From assembly GCA_003168265.1 (NCBI GenBank), contig PMSV01000002.1:1-64000 (forward strand): a stretch of DNA of 64,000 bases. Direction: 5' to 3'. This stretch comes from Chitinophagaceae bacterium (lineage in GTDB: Bacteria > Bacteroidota > Bacteroidia > Chitinophagales > Chitinophagaceae). A program made the translations under genes and the position numbers. Within the stretch, counting starts at the first letter, position 1. Every line of letters starts with the position of its first letter. The notes beneath the pieces are model-generated. The model was not told the DNA's origin. It worked only from the letters and a program-made list of their open reading frames with translations, and searched no databases. Positions 1 to 7,997 of this stretch are shown piece by piece.

Positions 1-3000
1 GACAACTATCGGAGCTATTACCCATTTTTGGACATTGATAGGTTGCTGGGTAAGGACCTGCCTGCCGTTTGCATCGGTGATTATGATATCGTATGCTTTT
101 GAGGTTTGGAGTCCTGAAATGGTCAGCATGTGATTAAAGGGATTTGGATAGATGCTGATTACCTGGTTTGGAAAGTCAGGGTCAACAAGTCCGATAGCTG
201 TATTCAGCAAGAGATGAATGCTGTCAATGACCGTCTGCGTGGTGTAACAGGTGTCACTCGTCTTCATTTGAACATAGATCCAGTTGCCTCCAGCCTTCAA
301 AGTGGAAGGCTGAATACTGATTGAATTATTCCCACTGTTCTGCTGAAGGACATTGGTAAATGCCCTGTCTGAAGCAAAACTATATTGTGGAGCGCTGCCA
401 CCGCCAGAAACTGCATTGGCCGTTATAGTGACGGTGGAGCTACCGGAATTGATAATCGTATCGCTGGCACTCAATTGTACCTTAGGGGTTACAACGGGGA
501 TAACCTGAAAACTATTCGTAGAAGAAGTGCTGCCGACTGAATTAGTATAAACTACTTCCAACTGATGATTGCCCTGTGCCAGAGCAGAAGGATTGAATGT
601 CAAAATGCTGTCTGCCGCAATTGTGACTGATGAGGTGTCCAATGTTGCGGATACGGTAGCCTGATAGGATGCACCTGGCAAATTGAGAACTTTGATCTTG
701 GCTGAATCCATATTGCTGCAATACATGCTGTCGAGGCCGGCGATAAGAGGTTGAGGAAGAAATCCCTGCCGGATCACTGTGGTCTCTGTATTGGTTACAA
801 CCGGCGGATTATAATCGAAATAGACAGAGGCATAGTTTAAAATGGTATCACCGGCTACCAGGCTGCTTAAAGGTTTGATCTTATAGGTGATGAATCCGTG
901 ACTGCCTGCCGGATTTTGAGCACTATCAGGAAGTTTTGCGTTGGTTAATGTCCAGTTTAAGTTGTTGCCGTTGGTAATGGATAAGTGGTAGGGACCGCTG
1001 GCATTTACCATCTCAAGGGAGGTATTGTCCAATTTAGTGCCCAATGTGTCTGTCACCAGGATATTATAAGCCGTATCTGTGCCTGAGTTCTGAAAATAAA
1101 TGGTATATAAGAGGTAATTCCCATTGCTCACATAAGTCGTTGAGATATATCCCCCGTTTATTTCCTGCTTATTATTTGGGTCGAAAGCATAATAGATAGG
1201 CTGCCTTAACAGGGAAACATTATTAGCCTTGTTGACATCTCCGGTCGTATCAATGGTCGCCACCGAGACCAATGTATCATTCATAAAATTACTAATGCTA
1301 GCCCCTGCTGGAATATTTAATTGCGTTTGAATATTGATATATGCCCATTGTCTTGGTAACAAAGAGGGAATGGTCCAAATGATGGTATCTCCTTTTATCA
1401 AAGTGGGCGAGGGGGTAGAGGACAGGAACTTAAGCAGGGTATCGTAGATAAGTGTAATGTTTTTATTGGTCAGCGTATCTGTCCCCAGATTTGAATAATA
1501 TATATAATAAGGTAAAGAATCATTTAATACACTCAACTCCGGGTCAAGTCCGTTTAATTCAACTGCAAAATCCGTGATACCTGGTATAGGTTGCATCGCA
1601 ATGGAAAAACTGTCTGTATTGTCATAAGTACTGAATGTAGACTGGTGGGAAGCTGGAACATAATGATAATATAGAGCAGGGGTCAATGCCGAAGTGGTAT
1701 AGGTTCCTGTATCCACTAAATTTGAGAATAACCCATTAAAAACTGAACTGGCCGAAGTCGAACTGCCTTTTTGACTCTGAACTACAATACCATTGACACA
1801 GGGTTCCGAACTGTCCTTGATTCCGTTTGAATTGTAGTCCGCAAACACAGTTCCTCTGATCAGGTTGCCATTGCCGAGTTTTACAATCCAGAAATCATTT
1901 TCTCCGTGGTTTCCAGAAACGTCTCCGTCATTAGAAGATGTGTAACCTCCTGCGACATAAGTGTAATCATTTTCAGCTATAAGACCAGTAAATGCATCGG
2001 TACTTGAACCGCCGTAGCACATCTGCCATCCCTGTGGAGCAAAAGAGGCTAAATAACCATCTGGTAATTGATGATAATTAGGTGGATATACCTCATTACT
2101 GTAGCCAGTATTTGTAAATACATTAGAATACGTTCCAGCAAAAACTCCGCTACCATTACTTAAAATAGCGATACTAGTTCCCCATATGCCTATAAGGCTA
2201 TCCGTATCTACGCAATAAATAGAAAACTGTCCTCCTCCACTGATTCCGTTATAGTATTCAGTGTAATTACCAAAGGTAGAATCGCTCAGGGTAATAGTGA
2301 CCATTGGTTGTTCCCAAGTACCATAACAATTGATATCAGCGGTCATTACGAAAAATCTATTTCCACTTAGCTGTTTAATGCTTACCGGGCCAAAACTTCC
2401 CTGACCATTCGGAGTATAAAGAACTGAATTTATGATTTGCCCAGTCGAACTAATTTTTGCTACGACAGAAGCTGGGTCAAGGTACGTTGCTGAGGCAAAA
2501 TCGCTGGCTTGATATTGGCTATTCAAACCAATCAAATATTCCCCCGATGGTAAAGGAAATATATAATTTCCCAAGGAAAAGACATTCGTATATGCATTTT
2601 CCCACTGAATATTGCCTTGATTATCAAGTTTGACAACCCAAATTGCCATTCCGCTTAAACTATCTCCTCTATACGGACTGTAAATTGGCACATTCCCAGT
2701 GACTTGACCATCTGTTGATTGTGTGTTTCCAATGAGAATATAACCTCCATCACTTGTTTGTACGATATTATTGGAAGGAAAAGGTCCACCAAATCCAGTA
2801 GCTGCTGTACTATACTCGGAACCAGACCCCCCAAGGCATTTTTGCCATTGGAGGTTGCCATTGGAGTCTAATTTTACAACCCAGAGATCCTGGGCTCCGT
2901 GATTGCCAGATACATCGCCGTCATTGGATGTGGTAGAACCATAGCCAATAAATCCCCCATCACTTGTATTCGTAATATAGTCTAATTCATCTTGCCCTGA

Positions 3001-3291
3001 CCCCCCAAGACTTTCCTCCCAAACGAGTGCACCACTGGATGAAACTTTGATCACCCAGGCATCTGTAGAATCTGTAGAGCCATGATGGCCGGTCACATTG
3101 CCGTCATTAGACAGAGATGAACCTACAATAACATAGCCTCCATCGCCGGAATTGGCAATTGAATAGGCTTTATCGTCTAAGCTGCCTCCAAAACATTTTG
3201 ACCATAAAATAGCAGGCGCTTTTTGCTGGCCAAATAACAAAACGCTGATAAGCAGAAGGTTTATTGAAAGAAAGTAAAATTTCAGTGTCAT
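1..3291 (-). CDS. Large secreted protein with T9SS type A sorting domain (C-terminus cut by window edge)
   Basis: The frame is open from the ATG at 3291 to position 1, about 1097 residues. Residues 1-23 form a signal peptide ending in LLFGQQ. Residues 30-430 carry repeated units with the pattern DGGY/F...G, SNDGDVSGNHG and DLWVVKLDSNG; the NDGDVSGNHG type motif occurs three times. Around residue 480 there is an SdrD-like segment (ADYNSNGIKDSSEPC), and around 700-750 a DUF7619/DUF11-like segment (YFQNSGTDTAYNILVTDTL). From about residue 1035 comes a type IX sorting domain with ISIYPNPFNHMLTI and YDIIITDANGR. The protein should cross the outer membrane by T9SS and be released or anchored on the surface. 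Only the last few tens of residues of the sorting domain are missing. The substrate or ligand is unknown. Confidence 0.9.
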   Translation of the reverse strand, partial: MTLKFYFLSINLLLISVLLFGQQKAPAILWSKCFGGSLDDKAYSIANSGDGGYVIVGSSLSNDGNVTGHHGSTDSTDAWVIKVSSSGALVWEESLGGSGQDELDYITNTSDGGFIGYGSTTSNDGDVSGNHGAQDLWVVKLDSNGNLQWQKCLGGSGSEYSTAATGFGGPFPSNNIVQTSDGGYILIGNTQSTDGQVTGNVPIYSPYRGDSLSGMAIWVVKLDNQGNIQWENAYTNVFSLGNYIFPLPSGEYLIGLNSQYQASDFASATYLDPASVVAKISSTGQIINSVLYTPNGQGSFGPVSIKQLSGNRFFVMTADINCYGTWEQPMVTITLSDSTFGNYTEYYNGISGGGQFSIYCVDTDSLIGIWGTSIAILSNGSGVFAGTYSNVFTNTGYSNEVYPPNYHQLPDGYLASFAPQGWQMCYGGSSTDAFTGLIAENDYTYVAGGYTSSNDGDVSGNHGENDFWIVKLGNGNLIRGTVFADYNSNGIKDSSEPCVNGIVVQSQKGSSTSASSVFNGLFSNLVDTGTYTTSALTPALYYHYVPASHQSTFSTYDNTDSFSIAMQPIPGITDFAVELNGLDPELSVLNDSLPYYIYYSNLGTDTLTNKNITLIYDTLLKFLSSTPSPTLIKGDTIIWTIPSLLPRQWAYINIQTQLNIPAGASISNFMNDTLVSVATIDTTGDVNKANNVSLLRQPIYYAFDPNNKQEINGGYISTTYVSNGNYLLYTIYFQNSGTDTAYNILVTDTLGTKLDNTSLEMVNASGPYHLSITNGNNLNWTLTNAKLPDSAQNPAGSHGFITYKIKPLSSLVAGDTILNYASVYFDYNPPVVTNTETTVIRQGFLPQPLIAGLDSMYCSNMDSAKIKVLNLPGASYQATVSATLDTSSVTIAADSILTFNPSALAQGNHQLEVVYTNSVGSTSSTNSFQVIPVVTPKVQLSASDTIINSGSSTVTITANAVSGGGSAPQYSFASDRAFTNVLQQNSGNNSISIQPSTLKAGGNWIYVQMKTSDTCYTTQTVIDSIHLLLNTAIGLVDPDFPNQVISIYPNPFNHMLTISGLQTSKAYDIIITDANGRQVLTQQPINVQKWVIAPIVV

Positions 3292-3639
3292 AGACCAGGA
3301 TTTAATGAACTCATAGGTCGGAAAGGCAGTAGATTTAAATGGTAAGAGGAGTTCAGTAAATATACAAAATCTTTATATTATGTAGGAAGTCTTATTGATT
3401 TTAAACAATACTAAATTAGCCTTCTGACTTCTCGTAATATAGCTTTTAATTATGGTAATTCCGGATTGTATTTTGCGGAGAAGTAATAAATTGAATATAA
3501 GCAGTTCGAACTTATTCTTCTAGGGTCTGCACTAGGGTCACCCTCTAAGAAAATTCGGAAAATTATTAGCTTAAGTTGTAGTCGAAATAAGTCTCGATTT
3601 TCAAGGAATTCTACTAAGTTTATTTTTTTAGCTTTGGGG
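3292..3639. other. Intergenic region between the T9SS gene and the DUF4160 gene
   Basis: About 350 bases of AT-rich sequence between divergent genes. I see no convincing RNA gene and no complete promoter with both boxes. A -7 like element (TAGCTTTG, 3629-3636) ends three bases before the DUF4160 start codon. Confidence 0.5.
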
Positions 3640-3944
3640 ATGCCAAAGGTTTATGAATATCTGGGTTTGACCTCTTTTTTTATGCAAACGAGCATTTGCC
3701 TATTCATGTTTATGTTTCTTTTGCTGAATTTGAAAGTAAATTAGAATTGGATTATGATAATGGTTCATTAAAGGGTATAAACCTTTTGGAGACGGAGGGA
3801 AGAGTCCCTTTGCCTCCTGGTGAGTTAAGGGAAGCTGTAAAATTTGTAAAAAAGTACCACGAAGGAATTGTTAAGAAATGGACTAATTTTTTTGTAATGA
3901 ACAAAAAAGTGAAATGCGAAGTAATCACCAAAAAAATTAAATGA
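3640..3944 (+). pseudogene. DUF4160 family protein, frameshifted in a T run
   Basis: The family start MPKVYEYLGLTSFF is encoded from the ATG at 3640. The rest of the family (YANEHLPIHVYV onward, ending EVITKKIK) lies in another frame. The switch falls at a run of seven T at 3675-3681; eight T would join the halves into one 101-residue protein of normal family length. The downstream half has an in-frame TGA at 3654 and only a TTG (3696) as its own possible start, so it is unlikely to be an independent gene. The stop codon is one base from the next gene, DUF2442, so the two were probably translated together. The function of DUF4160 is not established. The lesion could be real decay, slippage-based switching or a sequencing error. 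Confidence 0.8.
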
Positions 3945-3945
3945 A

Positions 3946-4206
3946 ATGAAAGCGATTTCTGTATCAAATGCAGTCTATATTGAAGGCTATAAACTTGAAG
4001 TGGTATTCAATGACTATAAAAAGCAGGTTGTTGATTTCAGCAATTTTTTTAAAACACATAGCCACCCTCAATATAACAAATACAAAAAACCTGAAAACTT
4101 TAGGAAATTTAAAATTGAAAACGGTAATATAGTATGGGGAAAGGATTGGGATATGATTTTCCCGGTTTATGATTTATACCACGGTAAAATTGAAGTAAAA
4201 GAATAG
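3946..4206 (+). CDS. DUF2442 domain protein
   Basis: This 86-residue protein matches DUF2442 in pattern: an N-terminal YIEGYKLEVVFNDYKKQVVDF beta segment split by a short turn, then a KFKIENGNIVWGKDWDMIF block. It starts one base after the DUF4160 stop codon, the usual tandem order of these two families. Such pairs recur in many bacteria and look like a small module, but I know of no established biochemical role. The gene looks intact, whereas its partner is frameshifted. No regulator or mobile element is next to it. Confidence 0.8.
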   Translation: MKAISVSNAVYIEGYKLEVVFNDYKKQVVDFSNFFKTHSHPQYNKYKKPENFRKFKIENGNIVWGKDWDMIFPVYDLYHGKIEVKE

Positions 4207-4438
4207 GATTTATCTTGAAGCCTTCCCAATTAGTAAATACTATTATTGATGTCGAAATATTTCCTAGAACCCGGGTTGTTTTGAGGTAGAGGGAGTCTGA
4301 TTAAATGAAGCTTGTTGCTGAATAGGCATTTGAAAATTATTTATTGCTCCTGATTTTTCCAGAATTCAAGTCTTTTTACACTTTGCATTTTTGTATTTCT
4401 GAAATGTATTTGGTATTAAACGGAAAAGACAATTGCAT

Positions 4439-4446
4439 TACTTTTG
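4439..4446 (+). promoter_or_regulatory. -7 promoter box (TACTTTTG) for the 68-residue gene
   Basis: The octamer fits the Bacteroidota -7 consensus TAnnTTTG and ends 13 bases before the ATG at 4460. No -33 TTTG sits at the expected 19-20 base distance, so the call is tentative. Confidence 0.3.
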
Positions 4447-4459
4447 TATAAATTAGACT

Positions 4460-4666
4460 ATGCCCGACTATAAACTTGATAGAACAGCATTCAAAATCAA
4501 CTCATTTGCAGAAGCAGATAAGGCTAATATATATGGGAAAGATGTTTCCTATTCCGAACGTCTTAAACAGGCTTATTTTCTGATCTCGCAAGTTTATGGG
4601 TTCTCTATGTCTGATCAACCCAGACTTGATAGAAATATTTTTTCCTGCAGGAAATTCAATAATTGA
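4460..4666 (+). CDS. Small conserved hypothetical protein (68 residues)
   Basis: The sequence begins MPDYKLDRTAFKINSFAEAD and continues with a YSERLKQAYFLISQVYGF helix and a C-terminal PRLDRNIFS segment. I recognise this layout (YKLDxTAF near the start, ERL..A.YLI in the middle, a final LDR.xFS) from short Bacteroidota proteins that often sit before a nucleotidyltransferase-like gene. No such partner follows here: the next coding sequence is the tail of an unrelated broken lipoprotein on the other strand. The gene may be an orphan half of a two-gene module. No function can be given. Confidence 0.55.
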   Translation: MPDYKLDRTAFKINSFAEADKANIYGKDVSYSERLKQAYFLISQVYGFSMSDQPRLDRNIFSCRKFNN

Positions 4667-4727
4667 TGGGGAAGGCCTATATCTGTGTTGAAAGTTGAAA
4701 ATAGTTCTGTGGGTGCTTATAATTCCT

Positions 4728-5702
4728 TCACTGTACGTAGACAGAATTGGCGCTGCCGCTTGAAGATAAGATCGTTTCGACGCCATTTTTCCAATACACA
4801 GCCCCTGCTGAAGTATAACCGGAAACATAAATATTGCTGTCTGACACGAAAATAGAAGTTGCGTTTCCATAGCTGGCTCCATTCAATGGCAAATCATTTT
4901 CAACTCCGTTTTTCCAATAAGCAGGGGCGTTGGAGCCGCCATTTGCCGGCACGATCAGGTATCCGACTGTATATACATCATTTCAGGAAACGAAAATAGA
5001 ATGCACACTTGTTACTGAGGCACCACTGATTGAGGATTTTAAATAGTCCGCAACAGCATTTTTCCACAATATAGCTTCCCCAAGGCTATCATCACCACCA
5101 AGATAAACGTCGTCGCCCGAAACATAAATACAGAATACCCCTTGAGTGGTTTGCGAAATAGCATTTAACACTCCATTTTTCCAGTAGGCAACATTGCTAA
5201 GGCTGTCTGTGCCGGCAAAATAAATATCATTATTTGAAGTAAATGTGGATAGGATGCGTCCAGCCCAACCCTGTTCCTGTAACGTTATTTGTTTCCCATT
5301 TTCCCAAGGTTCTGTATTGGCATAATAAACATCCTCTCCCAAAATAGCTACTGAACCAGGGCCAGTAGGGCCGAACAATACTTCGCTCCCAATATTATTT
5401 TGAACTCCGTTTTTCCAGTATACGAATAGCCCAAATGGTCCTGAGGGTAGATCGTTTCCTGAAACATCTGTCTGGCCTGCAACATATACATCATTGCCGG
5501 ATACAATTACCTGATTTGCCGAACCTGTAGAGTCTGAAAGTATTTGAGCGACATTGTTTTTCCATAAGACTGGATTGTTTCCATTTGATCCGGCAATGTA
5601 AACATTTGATCTTGAGGTTCCTTCACTTATTCTTTTGGTACAGGACGCTATGAACGCGCAAGAGAGCAGGAATAGAAAATAATTACGAAATAATAGAAAC
5701 AT
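4728..5702 (-). pseudogene. Repeat lipoprotein (WKN repeats), interrupted by an in-frame TGA
   Basis: The likely start is the ATG at 5702, which gives a lipoprotein signal peptide (MFLLFRNYFLFLLSCAFIASC). The mature part is built of repeats of about 45 residues with a YWKNGV-type core preceded by NDVYVAG. An in-frame TGA at 4983-4985 stops the frame. The same frame continues for 84 codons with two more repeats and a normal stop at 4728. The broken codon sits where the repeat reads VSGNDVY, so GGA to TGA is the probable change. Seven repeat cores can be counted in total, five before and two after the stop, which would fit a seven-bladed propeller. A shorter secreted product may still be made. 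The start at 5735 is possible but adds residues before the signal peptide. Confidence 0.75.
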
Positions 5703-5801
5703 AGCAACAGTTTCTTGATTACAGTATTCGGGCATTACCTAGAACTGACAAGAGAAACTCCTATTTCGTTGCAGAGGTTGAAAGAAATGCAGCAGGAACC
5801 A

Positions 5802-6389
5802 TTAATCATTTAATCCTTTTCCGCCAAGAATCTGCTTTTCATATTTATCTATCCTTTCCTCTCTGGTTTTGGATTGTTTGGCTTGAGAAAAATACAAAAT
5901 ATAGCCTCTTTGCCTTCCCGGGGTCAAAGCTTCAAAAGCAGTCTTCAGGCTGGGTTTTTGTTTAAGTCGTTTCTTAAATTCATCCGGCATTGGAAATTCC
6001 GAAACCTTCTTGACTTTGGATTTCAAACCGGCTTTCTCCACTTCTATAGCTTCGTAGACATAGGCTTTGAGGGCGGCTTGCAGTTTGACGATTTCTTGCA
6101 GATTGGTAAATCGAACCTGGCGGGGCACCTGTACATTTTCTGTTTGCTGGATAAGAATGCCGTTGGGATCATTGAGAAGGGCTCCCTTAAAAAAAAGCAC
6201 GGCGCAATAATCCTTAAATCCATGGATCAATACGATATTTTTTTCTTCAAATGTGTAACAAGGATTGCCCCATTTGAGTTCTTCCGTCAATCCGCAGTCA
6301 AGAATAATCTTTCTCAATTTCCCGTATTCCTTATGCCATTTGCTTTCCTTTTCAAAAAAGAAATCAACTTTAGGATTCATACTGGTCAT
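5802..6389 (-). CDS. YdeI/OmpD-associated family protein with DUF1801-like N-terminus
   Basis: This 195-residue protein has an N-terminal DUF1801-type domain (LKWGNPCYTF, VLIHGFKDYCAVLFFKGALL) and a C-terminal YdeI/Omdp segment with the typical EALTPGRQRGYILYFSQAK and RIDKYEKQIL. The family is related in fold to phosphotransfer-like small domains, but its activity is unknown. It is the last gene of the ArsR-SRPBCC-DoxX set and lies 32 bases after the DoxX stop. This set of families recurs together in many bacteria. An ATG three codons later (6380) is an alternative start. Confidence 0.85.
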   Translation of the reverse strand: MTSMNPKVDFFFEKESKWHKEYGKLRKIILDCGLTEELKWGNPCYTFEEKNIVLIHGFKDYCAVLFFKGALLNDPNGILIQQTENVQVPRQVRFTNLQEIVKLQAALKAYVYEAIEVEKAGLKSKVKKVSEFPMPDEFKKRLKQKPSLKTAFEALTPGRQRGYILYFSQAKQSKTREERIDKYEKQILGGKGLND

Positions 6390-6421
6390 TTATTAGTTCA
6401 CTTGAATAAAGTTAAGAAGCC

Positions 6422-6826
6422 TTATTGATTGGCGAAAATGATCTTTCGGCTCGCCGGTCTGAAATACCAGGAGACGACTGTCAGGACAATCAATATGACA
6501 GAAGGAAAAAATTGTTTGAAGGTATCGCCCATCGCTATATGTGAGAATATGGCTCCGGACATGATAAAGAAAAAGCCTGCATAAGCCCATTCCTTTAATA
6601 GTGGAAATTTAGGTATAAGCAGCGCTATTACCCCTAAGATTTTCCAAATACCGATTATGGTCAAAAAATATACGGGGTAACCGAGGAATTTAATTCCTTC
6701 TACCCCTGGCGGCGATACCTGGCCGGGAGCTTCCATTTTCATTAACTGTACTATTGCGGTCGAAAACATGCCCAATGCAAGCCAAAGAGTGGACACCCAA
6801 TAGATGATTTTGTTTCTCAGTGACAT
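6422..6826 (-). CDS. DoxX family membrane protein
   Basis: The protein has 134 residues with four hydrophobic segments, roughly residues 8-26, 47-70, 75-98 and 103-122. The pattern is that of DoxX-like proteins: an N-terminal ALGMFSTAIVQLM segment, then VYFLTIIGIWKILGVIALL. It is an inner-membrane protein of unknown activity. It sits 6 bases after the SRPBCC gene and should be translated from the same ArsR-controlled message. Confidence 0.85.
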   Translation of the reverse strand: MSLRNKIIYWVSTLWLALGMFSTAIVQLMKMEAPGQVSPPGVEGIKFLGYPVYFLTIIGIWKILGVIALLIPKFPLLKEWAYAGFFFIMSGAIFSHIAMGDTFKQFFPSVILIVLTVVSWYFRPASRKIIFANQ

Positions 6827-6832
6827 AGTTGG

Positions 6833-7300
6833 TTATTTTAGTTTGTTTAAGACTTCCTGCATTCTGTCATGCGCCATATTTATGCCCTTTTCCATCCCGA
6901 ATTTCACCACCTGGTCTCTTTGAGCTACTGATTCATATATCGTATGAATATTTACCTTACTGGTTTCGTCCGTAAGTTTTTCAAATTCGGTGATCTCCAA
7001 TTGAACGCCTATCGGGGCATTTTCCATTTCAAAGGTCCTCGTGATTTTCCTGTTTGGAATGAACTCATGAAATACTCCGGTGGCTTTGAACAAAATATTG
7101 CCCTTTTCATCGGTTTTTTCGAAATCCCAACTGCCGTGTTTTTTGCTATCCATTTTCAGCACCTTGGTTCCCATCCATTGCTCGATAAGTTCCGGCTCGG
7201 CATGGGCTCTGAAAAGCAGTTCCAGCGGCAGATCAAATTCCCTCGTAATCAATATTTCCTGTTTGCCTTCTTCGGCATTGACTTTTGTTTTGTGTTCCAT
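6833..7300 (-). CDS. SRPBCC/AHSA1 family protein
   Basis: This 155-residue protein has the START-like fold pattern of the AHSA1 (activator of Hsp90 ATPase homologue 1) group: ITREFDLPLELLFRAHAEPE, then EQWMG, then GSWDFEK and a C-terminal helix (MAHDRMQEVLNKL). Members bind small hydrophobic ligands in a deep cavity; the ligand here is not known. It starts 5 bases after the ArsR stop codon. ArsR, SRPBCC and DoxX genes side by side are a common arrangement, suggesting that the regulator responds to a compound handled by these proteins. Confidence 0.9.
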   Translation of the reverse strand: MEHKTKVNAEEGKQEILITREFDLPLELLFRAHAEPELIEQWMGTKVLKMDSKKHGSWDFEKTDEKGNILFKATGVFHEFIPNRKITRTFEMENAPIGVQLEITEFEKLTDETSKVNIHTIYESVAQRDQVVKFGMEKGINMAHDRMQEVLNKLK

Positions 7301-7305
7301 ATTTT

Positions 7306-7623
7306 TTATTTTTTATATTTTTTCATTAGGCTTTCCAATTTATTAAAACGCTCATCCCACATTTTACGGAATGGCTCGATAAACTCATCGATTTCTTTCA
7401 TTTTTTTTGCATTAAAGTGATAATAGATTTCCCGCCCGTTTTGCTCTTGATTAAGCAATTCGCACTCGATGAGTATTTGCAGGTGTTTTGAAACGGTGGG
7501 CCGGGCTGTTTCAAAATTAGAAGCGATCGCTCCGGCGGTCATGGATTGAGCAGCAACTAACAGCAGAATGGCCCTCCTGGTGGGGTCTGCTATGGCCTGG
7601 AAAACGTCTCTTCTGAGGTTCAT
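7306..7623 (-). CDS. ArsR family transcriptional repressor
   Basis: The protein has 105 residues with a winged helix-turn-helix: [16 protein letters not shown], then [20 protein letters not shown] as the recognition region, then the [14 protein letters not shown] wing. It has no CxC metal site in the alpha-3 position, so it is not an obvious metal sensor. It heads the four-gene operon with SRPBCC, DoxX and YdeI-like genes. Two near-identical inverted repeats cover its promoter, so it very probably represses itself and the operon. Confidence 0.92.
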   Translation of the reverse strand: MNLRRDVFQAIADPTRRAILLLVAAQSMTAGAIASNFETARPTVSKHLQILIECELLNQEQNGREIYYHFNAKKMKEIDEFIEPFRKMWDERFNKLESLMKKYKK

Positions 7624-7626
7624 TGC

Positions 7627-7642
7627 GTAGTTATTTGACTAC
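7627..7642 (-). promoter_or_regulatory. ArsR operator 1
   Basis: GTAGTTATTTGACTAC, an imperfect palindrome with GTAGT/ACTAC arms. It lies just downstream of the -7 box and covers the expected transcription start. It shares sequence and the preceding GC with the second copy, 27 bases away. Confidence 0.7.
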
Positions 7643-7673
7643 AAATTTAAAGCGTAGTTAAATAGCTACAAAA
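7642..7673 (-). promoter_or_regulatory. Promoter of the arsR operon
   Basis: On the minus strand the sequence reads TTTTG (7673-7669), a 19-base spacer, then TAAATTTG (7649-7642). This matches the Bacteroidota consensus TTTG-N19-TAnnTTTG. The ArsR start codon lies 18 bases downstream of the -7 box. Confidence 0.75.
7654..7669 (-). promoter_or_regulatory. ArsR operator 2
   Basis: GTAGTTAAATAGCTAC, an imperfect palindrome filling most of the spacer between the -33 and -7 boxes. A bound repressor here would block the sigma factor. It is the second copy of the motif at 7627-7642. Confidence 0.7.
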
Positions 7674-7717
7674 TTTTTTTTAAGATTTTTTCTGAGATTG
7701 TGGAAGGCAGGGGGAAT

Positions 7718-7948
7718 TCATTCTACATCTGCAATCACCTTTAGGTGACCGTCCTTGATGACTTTTCTGGCTTTAAGTATTCTGTATTTACCTTCGAAGA
7801 AGACGATAAATTCATCATCAACCTGGGGTTGTTTTCTGGATTTCCGGGAAAAAACAATGTGCCGGTTATCGTAGTTCACATGAATATGATATGAATTGAT
7901 CCTGGAGTAAAAAGGATTTTTCACAATACTGGATTTTGATACTGTCAA
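7718..7948 (-). CDS. Hypothetical protein (76 residues)
   Basis: The frame runs from ATG 7948 to a stop at 7718. The product is basic, with an alternating beta-type pattern (YHIHVNYDNRHIVF, then DDEFIVFFEGKYRILKARK, then GHLKVIADVE). It has no signal peptide or membrane segment. It lies between the ArsR operon and the acyltransferase gene on the same strand. I do not recognise the family; the regular beta pattern makes a real small protein plausible. Confidence 0.5.
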   Translation of the reverse strand: MTVSKSSIVKNPFYSRINSYHIHVNYDNRHIVFSRKSRKQPQVDDEFIVFFEGKYRILKARKVIKDGHLKVIADVE

Positions 7949-7997
7949 TAAAACGGCCAGGAGTCATTTTTAGTATGACCTTTTTGGCAATTTCACG

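Noticed and set aside
3485-3530. T-arm-like sequence (GTTCGAAC)
   Set aside because: No matching acceptor, D or anticodon arms, so it is not a tRNA.
4502-4882. 126-codon minus-strand frame
   Set aside because: It runs antisense to the 68-residue gene and out of frame with the repeat lipoprotein; no family features.
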